A stretch of 64,000 bases of DNA from Lycium barbarum. Its lineage: Eukaryota > Streptophyta > Magnoliopsida > Solanales > Solanaceae. Location of the stretch: positions 17,554,203-17,618,202 of the forward strand of contig NC_083341.1 of the NCBI RefSeq assembly GCF_019175385.1, in the 5' to 3' direction. This document shows positions 56,310 through 64,000 of this stretch, in pieces. A program made the translations under genes and the position numbers. Position 1 is the stretch's first letter. The number at the start of each line of letters is the position of its first letter. A model generated the notes under the pieces. The model made no database searches, was not told where the DNA came from, and worked only from the letters and a program-made list of their open reading frames with translations.

Positions 56310-57480
56310 TCAGCAGTAGTATCTTTTGAGATGAGCCACATTTCAGTTGTTGCGCAACCGTTTTCCGTCCATGGATTCCAACTGGTACGATCCTTTGCCC
56401 GTTGTCTCGGTTATCTTGTACGGTCCTTCCCAGTTCGGGCCCAGTTTTCCTTCGTTGGGATTCTTGGTGTTCAAGGTAACTTTTCGAAGCACCAAGTCCC
56501 CAACTTAGAAATGACGAAAATTGGCTCTCCGATTGTAGTACCTTTCCACTCTCTGTTTCTGGGCTGCAATACGTACCAACGCGTTTTCGCGAAGTTCATC
56601 CGTGAGGTCGATTTTTACGGCCATGGCCTCCTCGTTCGACTCCTCGGTCGTATATCTGAACCGGAGAGTCGGTTCACCAACTTCTACGGGAATAAGGGCT
56701 TCAGCCCCGTAGATCAACGAGAAAGGAGTTTCTCCCGTGCTTGATTTTGATGTGGTTCTGTAAGCCCACAACACCTCCGGTAATATTTCCCTCCAATGAT
56801 GTTTTGATGCTTCGAGTCTTTTCCTCAGATTTTGGATTATTGTCTTGTTCGTGGATTCCGCCTGTCCGTTCGCACACGGGTGATATGGAGTTGATACAAT
56901 TCTCTTGATCTTCAGCCCCTCGAGGAAATCGTTGACTTTGCCACCCACGAACTGGGGTCCGTTATCACAAGTTATCTCGGCAGGGATGCCGAAACGACAG
57001 ATGATGTGATCCCATATGAAGTCAATGACTTCCTTTTCTCTGATTTTTTCAAAGGCCTGCGTTTCAACCCATTTGGAGAAATAATCAATCATAAACAAAA
57101 TAAAACGGGCTTTACCTGGTGCCCATGGTAATGGACCGACTATGTCCATTCCCCACTTCATGAAAGGCCAGGGCGACACCACCAAATGCAGCAATCCCCG
57201 GGCTGATGAATCATCAGAGCATGTCTGTGACACCCGTCACATTTCCGGACAAAATTCTTTGAGTCTTCTTCCATCCGGTTCCAATAATAACCGGCCCTGA
57301 TAATCTTTCGGACAAGAGCATCATCACCGGAGTGATTGCCGCAGGTTCCTTCATGCACCTCTCTCATCACATACTCTGTTTCCCCTGGACCCAAACACTT
57401 GGCCAGGGGTCCGAAGAAAGATCGTCGATACAATTGACCGTCTACCAAGCAGAAACGCGCAGCTTTGGTCCTTAATGACC
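56310..57480 (-). pseudogene. Tat integrase
   Basis: On the minus strand the zinc region reads HEGTCGNHSG then KCDGCHR (about 57360-57220). The core has D in GMDIVGPLP (about 57155), D in TCDNGPQF (about 56970) and E in GQAESTN (about 56860). The C-terminal part includes the GPYKITE segment typical of gypsy integrases. A frameshift near 57190-57200 separates the zinc region from the core. Stops are TAA 56505-56507 and TGA near 56345; the natural stop is TGA at 56310-56312. Confidence 0.92.
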
Positions 57481-58020
57481 GTGATTCTTTTGGGTCATTT
57501 GGGAGCTTTCTATCACGCAAGTAGTCGATGTACTTGTTGCACCAATCCCAAGTTAAACCCATTGTGTTTATTTCGGCGTGTCCGTTTTCTATCGCTGTGT
57601 TCAACAAGTGCACCGTAGTCCCGAGGTTGATTTCTTCTCCTTCGACCGAAGACCCCAAATTCGCCAATGCGTCGGCTTCGCTGTTCTGCTCCCTCGGTAT
57701 ATGCTGCATGGTCCATTCTTTAAACCGATGTAGTATCACTTGGATTTTTTCAAGATACCTCTGCATCCGTTCGTCCTTGACCTCGAAGACGCCGTTCACC
57801 TGGTTCACGACCAAGAGCGAATCGCACTTTGCCTCGATTATTTCGGCCCCCATACTCCGGGCTAATTCCAAACCTGCAATCATAGCCTCATACTCGGCTT
57901 CATTGTTAGTCAATTTAACAGTTCTAATGGATTATCGAACGGCATCCCCGGCCGGGGTTTTAAAGACGATTCCTAGCCCGGAACCTTTAAGGTTCGAGGG
58001 CCCGTCAGTATGTAGCGACC
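57481..58020 (-). pseudogene. Tat archaeal-type RNase H (aRNH)
   Basis: A second RNase H domain follows the canonical one: LHTDGPSNLKGSGLGIVF, then TNNEAEYEAMIAGLELA, CDSLLVVNQVNG and QNSEADALANLG. D, E, D and D of the catalytic set are all present. A TAA at 57932-57934 lies between the first and second part. This extra domain is known for the Tat branch of plant Ty3/gypsy. Confidence 0.88.
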
Positions 58021-59650
58021 AAATACTCGAGGCTTTCCCCGAGGTTAGCAAAAGTTCTTTCTCAACCTCGGGGACCATAGCCGGGGTGAAATCTGCCACA
58101 AAATCGGCCAAGATCTGGGACTTGATGGCCGTTCGGGGTTTGTACTCGATATCATATCCGCTAATTTCTACTGCCCATTTAGTTAGTCTACCCGATAATT
58201 CCGGTTTATGCATAATGTTTTTTAGGGGGTAAGTAGTCACTACACATATAGGATGACGTTGGAAGAAGGGCTTGAGCTTCCTGGAAGCACTTACTAATGC
58301 CAATGCCAATTTTTCCAAGTGGGGATACCGGGTCTCCGCATCCCCCAAAGTTCTACTTACATAATAGATAGGGAATTGCGTGCCTGATTCTTCTCGGACC
58401 AAAACGCCACTTACCGCTATCTCGGAGACAGCAAGGTAGAGAAAGAGCTGCTCGTCCGCCTTTGGTGTGTGCAACAGCGGCGGGCTGGATAGGTATCTCT
58501 TTAATTCTTGTAAAGCTCTTTGGCATTCCGGTGTCCAAACGAAGTCGTTTTTCTTCCTCAGTAATGAGAAGAAACGATGACTCTTGTCCGAGGACCTCGA
58601 AATGAAGCGACTCAACGCTGCTATCCTCCCGGTGAGCCTTTGTACTCCTTTGACGTTATTCACCACCTCGATATCCTCGATGGCCTTGATCTTGTCCGGG
58701 TTGATCTCAATCACCCGGTGTGACACCATGAAACCCAAAAATTTGCCGGACCGGACTCCGAAGGCACATTTTTCCCGGTTGAGCTTCATGTTATACTTGC
58801 GGAGCACATCGAAGGTTTCCTGCAAATATTTTAAATGGTCCTCTGTTTCCAGGGACTTGACCACCATGTCGTCAATGTAAACTTCTATTGTTTTCCCTAT
58901 TTGTTCTTTGAACATCCTATTAACTAGGCGTTGGTAAGTTGCACCGGCATTTTTTAGTCCAAAAGGCATGACATTATAACAGTAAGTCCCATATCGGGTA
59001 ATGAAGGATGTTTTCTCTTGATCCTCCGGGTGCATCCGAATCTGATTATACCCGGAGTAGGCATCGAGAAAACTTAACATCTCATGCCCGGCCGTCGCAT
59101 CGATCATTCTGTCGATGTGAGGCAAGGGAAATGAATCCTTCGGGCACGCTTTGTTTAAATCCTTGTAATCAACACACATTCGAAATTTATTACCTTTCTT
59201 GGGCACCACTACCACGTTAGCTAGCCAGTCCGGGTACTTTACCTTCCGGATAGAACCTGTTTTTAAAAGCTTTGTTACCTCGTCTTTGACGAAGGCATGT
59301 TTTGCTTCCGCCATAGGTCTTCTCTTCTGCTTCACCGGGGGAAACTTCCCGTCTACGCTGAGCTTGTGAGTCGCTACTTCCGGTGGTATTCCTGTCATAT
59401 CTATATGGGACCATGCGAAGCAATCTGCGTTAGCTCGAAGAAATTCAATTAACTTGTTCCTGAGCTCCGGGGTTAACCTCGTGCCCAGGTATACCTTTCT
59501 GTCCGGTAGATATTCGAACAAGATGATCTGCTCCAGCTCCTCTACTGTCGACTTGGTTGCATCCGTGTCATTCGGCATGACGAATGATCTGGGTACGTCG
59601 AAATCACCCTCTTCATACTCCGAATCCAATCCCGAGTGCTTTGATTGCTA
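58021..59650 (-). pseudogene. Tat reverse transcriptase and RNase H
   Basis: RT motifs on the minus strand: FRMCVDYKDLN (about 59180), FLDAYSGYNQI (about 59070), MPFGLKNAGATYQ (about 58970) and YIDD (58879-58868). RNase H follows with its conserved segments about 58450-58110 (FLYLAVSEIAVSGVLV, HLEKLALALV, TTYPLKNI); the usual DAS/E/D triad is changed, as is common for this domain in elements that have aRNH. It is open from TAG 59648-59650 to 57932, with no stop inside RT. Confidence 0.92.
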
Positions 59651-61997
59651 TTTGGTGTTCGGTCCTCCGGTTGGATCTTCTTCCTTGTGATTCGATTTTT
59701 CGGGCTGAGGTGTTGCCTCCTCGACCGCGAACATCTCCCTTGCAGCGGGTTGTTCACCTCGGATGATTTTTATTCCCTCCGGGGTCGGAAATTTCAGCAG
59801 CTGATGTAATGTTGAGGGCACGGCCCTCATGCTATGTATCCAAGGTCTACCCAGCAATGCATTGTACTTCATGTCCCCTTCGATTACATAGAACACTGTC
59901 TGCTGGATAGTGCCGTCGATGTTCACCGGCAACGAGATCTCCCCCTTTGTGGTTTCGCTTTCCATGTTGAACCCGCTGAGTACCCGGGCTACTGGTACGA
60001 TCTTATCGGGCAGCCCTAGCTGTTCGACCACTCTTCACCGAATGATGTTGGCCGAGCTACCTGGGTCAATCAAAATACGTTTAACCTGAGTTTTAAAGAT
60101 AAGTACAGAAATTACCAATGCATTATTATGCAGTTGAATGATGCCTTCTGCATCCTCGTTGCTGAAAGAGATAGAACCCTCGGGTAAATAATCCCGGCTG
60201 CGTTTTTCACGAACAATAGAAACCTTGGCCCGTTTCATCACCGGCCCTCGAGGGGCATCGGTACCCCCAACTATCATGTTGATTATATGCTGGGGTTTTA
60301 CTGGCTCGGCCCTTTTATGAGTCTCCGTTTCCTTGTAGTGATTTTTGGCTCGTTCACTCAGCAATTCTCGGAGATGACCATTCTTCAGTAACCGGGCTAC
60401 CTCCTCTCTTAGCTGGCGACAATCCTCGGTTCTATAACCACGGGTTCCATGATACTCACACACCATGCTCGGGTCCCGTTGGCCCGGATCTGACCTTAGA
60501 GGTCTTGGCCATCTTACATCCGGGACACGGCCAATAGCCGAGACGAGGCCCGAGGTACTGACGTTGAAGTTGTACTCTGATATCTTTGGCAAATCCTTGA
60601 TGTCGGCAGAGCTTCCGGCATCGCTCCTGAATGAGAGACCCCGACTGTTCGACGGGCGCTCGACCCGTTTATTACCCCGATCGGAGAAATGGCTTGGGCT
60701 AACCCTTGATTTCTCCGACCTAAAGTTTGGCTTCTCCGAATGGGAGTATGGCCGATACCTTTCCCTCGACGATTCGGCCTTCGTTTCGTAACCTTTCCTT
60801 GGTCTCTTAAAACTTTTGTTCACATTTATTGGCCCCGGGGGAAGCTCGAATTGATCATCCTCCACCCGAATCTTCGACTCGTATCGGTTATGGACATCAG
60901 CCCATGTCACAACCTTGTATTCCAGCAAGCTTTCCTTTAATTTGAACGAAGCCGTTGAGCTCTGAACATTGAGCCCCTTTGTGAAAGCTTGTGCAGCCCA
61001 TTCTTCTGGAACCGGGGGGGAGTTCCATCCGTTCCCTTTGGAATCGGTTGACGAATTCACGCAGTAACTCATCGTCTCTTTGGGCTATACGGAAAATGTC
61101 GGCCTTACGGGCCTACACCTTTTTGGCACCGGCGTGAGCTTTGATGAAGGCATCGGCGAGCATTTCGAAAGAAGTGATCGAATGCTCGGGCAGATGGTCG
61201 TACCATGTCAATGCTCCTTTTGACAGAGTTTCCCCGAACTTTTTCAGCAATACCGATTCAATTTCGTCTTCCTCCATATCATTGCCTTTTATAGCGCATG
61301 TGTATGAGGTCACGTGTTCGTGTGGGTCCGTTGTGCCGTCATATTTCTGGATATCCGGCACTTTAAACCTCTTCGGGATTAGTTTTGGAGCTGCACTCGG
61401 AGGAAAAGGCCTTTGGATGTACCTCTTCGAATCCGACCCTTTCAGTAAAGGCGGAGCCCCCGGGATTTGGTCTACCCGAGAGTTGTATGTTTCCACCCTC
61501 TTCTCGGTCGAGTCTACCCGTTTTACCAAAGTTTCGAGCATTCTCAGAACCTCGGTGGAGGACCCAGCTCCGGACCCATCGCTCTCAACCATCCGTGCCT
61601 CATCTCTTCTGGGTTCAGCAACACCCTTTGCCTCCTCCGAGATCGTTTTATCCCCTCCGTTTTGCAACTGGGCTATTGCGATTCCCTGTTCGGCAATCGC
61701 CGCTCTCTGAACCTGCATCATTTCAAAGATTAAACGTAAGTCAACATTATCATTCGGGTTATCGAGTTCTTTCCGGCCCTGAGTCCGGGACAAAGTAATC
61801 GAATTGTGTGTATTTAAAGGGTCAGTGGCCGGCTAGGCGGCATTCTCCTGGTCCACGGTGTTTTGACGGTTGAGGCCCTCCCTCGAATTAACGGGGTTAG
61901 GGTCAGCGGGGTTTGGTAATCCTCGTGGCCCGTTGCCTTCATTTTCGGCCACGATCTCGTTGTTGTTGACGTGACCAGATTGCCCACTGTCAGCCAT
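59651..61997 (-). pseudogene. Tat gag and protease
   Basis: The best start is ATG 61997 (MADSGQSGHV). Gag has the KRFKVPDIQKYDGTTDPHEH segment (about 61360), CAIKGNDMEEDEIESVLLKK and ALTWYDHLPEHSI (about 61210), then CEYHGTRGYRTEDC (about 60460), a variant zinc knuckle. Protease core is LIDPGSSANIIR (about 60065) and later NALLGRPWIHSM. Breaks are TAG 61833-61835, TAG 61113-61115, a frameshift at the G-run 61014-61020, TGA 60035-60037 and TAG 59648-59650. Confidence 0.88.
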
Positions 61998-62084
61998 TTG
62001 GTCCTTTTTTCAGAGACGAACAGAAGATATTTTTGGTTTTATGGGTAAGATAGGGATCAAGATCAAAGACCACTATTATCCTAG

Positions 62085-62102
62085 CCCCACGGTGGGCGCC
62101 AA
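62085..62102 (-). promoter_or_regulatory. Primer binding site of the Tat element
   Basis: On the minus strand TTGGCGCCCACCGTGGGG lies two bases from the LTR. TGGCGCCCACCGTGGGGC is familiar from Tat elements; I do not assign the tRNA. Confidence 0.8.
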
Positions 62103-62104
62103 AC

Positions 62105-62821
62105 TGTTTACCCCGAATTTGGATAATCAATTAAATTTGTGAGTGAGGTATAGGATATGTGGTTGTGCCTTGAATCTATTTGATAGAGAAAAGAAATATA
62201 TGAGTATACTATGAAGAAGCAACTGATAATCGGTGGTTTGCTATAGATTTGCGTGTTTGCTAACATATAAGTGTTACTTGATTGAATAAATTTAAGAGAT
62301 GAACACAACTAATGTGGACCGAAATCAGATTTTTGCGAGAGATTTATATAATTTTGCTATTACAAGAGTTCTTGATATGAGGAAGCCAACCCTTTAAAAG
62401 TAGGGCAATGGCCCCTATTTATAGCATTGCCCCATGGGCTTCATACAACATGTGCGTCTAAAAAATAAAGAAAGAAAAAAAAACTCTGAAGTGGAGCAGG
62501 TTGAATTAGGTTGATCGTACGGTCTGACACCCGTACGATTGGCAGTTGAACGTGGCAGGACGCTATCGACGCGTGGCAATCGCGTAACGGATCTCCCGGA
62601 CCAACGGCTACGACCAAACGGAGAAACGGCCACGACCAAACGGAGGAACGGCCATGATCAGCTCGGCTATGAAGAAACCGGACCAAATGAAGATCTTCCC
62701 TCTCTTTGGTCAAAACACTCCTCCGGTCAAAAAAGAAAGCCTTTGTACAAATCCTCGTTTCTTTCTTCCTTCGGTCACCGGTATTACCGGCTCAGCGGAT
62801 ACCCGATTTTTATCGTATACA
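62105..62821 (-). repeat. 5' LTR of the Tat element (717 bp)
   Basis: TGTTTACCCCGAAT to CGTATACA on the plus strand, followed by the CAGTG duplication. The two LTRs differ by scattered substitutions and a 2-base deletion. Confidence 0.92.
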
Positions 62822-62882
62822 CAGTGTAGTCCCATAAGTGGGGTCTAGGTAGAGTAAGATGTACGCAGACCTTACTCCTACC
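62822..62882 (+). mobile_element. SINE-like fragment, right part
   Basis: GTGGGGTCTAGGTAGAG and TGTACGCAGACCTTACTC are in the right order for the common solanaceous retroposed sequence. It ends at the second 16-bp target copy (62883-62898). Confidence 0.7.
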
Positions 62883-62898
62883 TTTCTCTAGAAAACAA

Positions 62899-63212
62899 GT
62901 TTCCTAAAAATAAGGAAAATGACTTCCCTAATGGTAGCAGGGAAGACAAGTTCCATAAGTGACATTCCAAGTTCATTGTCTCTTCCCGACCCACCAAACA
63001 CCCTTAACCTCCACCCCTTGATCATCCTACCCCTACCCCTGCCACTGCCAAACCCCCACTCCCCACCCCTCCCCATAGTGTTTTGCTAGATCATATAAAT
63101 GCTCTTGGGATAATATTTATTTGCTTATTTACCAAACGCTAGTAAATAAGTAAGCAACCCACTTATTTTCCACGGAAAACATTTTCCTTCATACCAAATA
63201 CCAAATACACCC
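62899..63212. mobile_element. Interrupted MITE, right part
   Basis: It runs to the inverted end TACCAAATACACCC, then TGA. A TACCAAA unit is doubled near the end, which the left end lacks. Confidence 0.65.
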
Positions 63213-63213
63213 T

Positions 63214-63465
63214 GAATGTTCTTGTTTCTGTTCAATTTACATTGTTATAGTAATAGAGTTTGCATCTTTTCTGTACTTTGACCCCAATATATGAGATGTG
63301 GTCCTTTTCTACATACTTATTAATTGACCATTCCATCTCATTGATCCTTTGACCAGCATATCCTACTGTTGTTAGATGTTAGTTTTCTGATTTCAGATTG
63401 AAGTAGGTTGATCAGGATTTATTTCTACAACTTACATTTGTTCTTTTGGTTATACGGTTTGCAGG
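63214..63465 (+). repeat. Intron-like segment, right copy of a duplication
   Basis: It pairs with 50627-50895. It ends at a good splice acceptor (TTTGCAG, 63459-63465), whereas the left copy ends where the MITE begins. Confidence 0.65.
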
Positions 63466-63517
63466 GCCTCTCTTCCTCTTTTACAGAAGAGGTCGAGAAG
63501 TTAGAGGGAGGAGGCCA
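63466..63517 (+). promoter_or_regulatory. PECT1 leader with two possible splice acceptors
   Basis: TTTGCAG/GG at 63465 and TTTTACAG/AAG at about 63486 both precede the ATG with a pyrimidine tract. Either would remove an upstream leader intron. Confidence 0.5.
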
Positions 63518-63855
63518 ATGGATTTTGAAATCAACAGTTGGATTGGGGAAAGGCTCCCCAGGCTTTTTGGTGGAGTCATGCTAACTGCAGCCTTGCTCGG
63601 GGTATCTACTAGCTATTTAACAGGGATCAGTCTTCCTACTACTCTGCCCCACCTTTTACCCAATCTAAGTAAAAAGAAGCGTGGGAAGAAGCGTATTCGT
63701 GTTTATATGGATGGGTGTTTTGATCTGATGCATTATGGCCATGCAAATGCCATAAGACAAGCAAAAGCGTTAGGTGACGAGTTAGTAGTTGGAGTTGTTA
63801 GTGATGAAGAAATTGTAGCTAATAAGGGTCCACCCGTTTTATGCATGGAAGAAAG
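63518..63855 (+). CDS. PECT1: Phosphoethanolamine cytidylyltransferase, first coding exon
   Basis: The protein makes CDP-ethanolamine from CTP and phosphoethanolamine in the Kennedy pathway for phosphatidylethanolamine; in plants it sits at the outer mitochondrial membrane. The exon encodes 113 residues. A hydrophobic anchor lies at about residues 17-39, then a basic linker SKKKRGKKR, then the start of the nucleotidyltransferase fold: VYMDGCFDLMHYGHANAIR, with the CTP-binding HxGH as HYGH at residues 72-75, and GVVSDEEIVANKGPP. The start is chosen because it begins the anchor and lies in frame with the conserved domain. The donor AAG/GTACGAG is at 63855/63856, after EE and the first two bases of an Arg codon. 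The remaining domains lie outside the window. It looks intact. Confidence 0.95.
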
Positions 63856-64000
63856 GTACGAGTTTCATTAGTTTCTCCATCTTTCATGGATTAGATTTTT
63901 ATATTTGTTTCTCTTATCTGTAAAATATTTCATACAGAAAAAAAAAAGTTGTTTAATGGAATACATTCTGCTTGATGCTTTTTTGTTCTAGTAGGATAGG
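63856..64000 (+). other. First coding intron of PECT1, partial
   Basis: T-rich sequence typical of a plant intron, running off the window; no acceptor can be assigned. Confidence 0.7.

Larger units (their letters stand above)
51003..62821 (-). mobile_element. Tat-clade Ty3/gypsy retrotransposon with antisense gene
   Basis: LTRs at 51040-51754 and 62105-62821, 5-bp duplications CAGTG (50998-51002 and 62822-62826), and gag, protease, RT, RNase H, a second RNase H and integrase on the minus strand. The second, archaeal-type RNase H before integrase is the hallmark of the Tat branch. Between integrase and the 3' LTR an intron-containing gene runs on the opposite strand (52335-55186); extra ORFs in antisense are known in this branch. 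LTRs differ by only a few percent by eye, so the insertion is fairly young, but gag-pol has at least seven stops and two frameshifts. Confidence 0.93.

Overview
The window is nuclear DNA of a flowering plant, most likely a member of the nightshade family (Solanaceae). The evidence is AT-rich intergenic sequence packed with plant LTR retrotransposons (Athila and Tat clades of Ty3/gypsy), small DNA transposons with familiar solanaceous termini, and a short retroposed element whose CATACCCAGTG core is, from memory, common in Solanaceae. Only one ordinary host gene is visible: the first coding exon of a CTP:phosphoethanolamine cytidylyltransferase (PECT1) at 63518-63855, which continues past the right edge.

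Layout. 1-7772: the 3' half of Athila element 1 (integrase remains, an env-position gene, a 3' LTR); it ends inside a minus-strand gag (7773-8572) that belongs to another Ty3/gypsy element with its LTR at 8662-9377. 9689-10365: a DNA-transposon MITE. 10639-37155: a three-level nest. A small element with about 175-bp LTRs (5' LTR plus tRNA-Met primer site at 10639-10835, PPT plus 3' LTR at 36969-37155) is split by Athila element 2 (12115-36319). Athila 2 is itself split by a 10.6-kb, minus-strand, essentially non-coding LTR element (24270-34847) flanked by a perfect GTTGC target duplication. 37156-50900: AT-rich DNA with a Mutator-type MITE (40934-41300), a solo LTR with AGATG duplications (41656-43783), a 1.9-kb Mutator-type non-autonomous element (46616-48510), a hAT-type MITE (48684-48860), another MITE (49024-49342), and three degenerate copies of a repeat about 0.75-0.8 kb long. 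50904-63212: a MITE that received a SINE-like fragment, which in turn received an 11.8-kb minus-strand Tat-clade retrotransposon (51003-62821). PECT1 starts just downstream.

How the genes work together. Both Athila copies have the order LTR, gag, protease, RT, RNase H, integrase, extra ORF, LTR; all are broken by stops, and in Athila 2 the whole gag-pol stays in a single frame despite seven stops. In both copies the extra ORF after pol is preceded by a TATA-like, CT-rich leader and a well-conserved candidate intron. The Tat element has the usual dual RNase H and carries, on the opposite strand, a four-exon gene with its own plant-type promoter (two CACGTG boxes, inverted CCAAT, TATA). These two extra genes, and the clusters of TCGACG/CGTCGA motifs in the Athila LTRs and leader introns, are the most interesting parts of the window. 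No intact autonomous transposon, tRNA, rRNA or CRISPR array was found. All boundaries were assigned by eye from terminal motifs, target-site duplications and comparison between copies inside the window.
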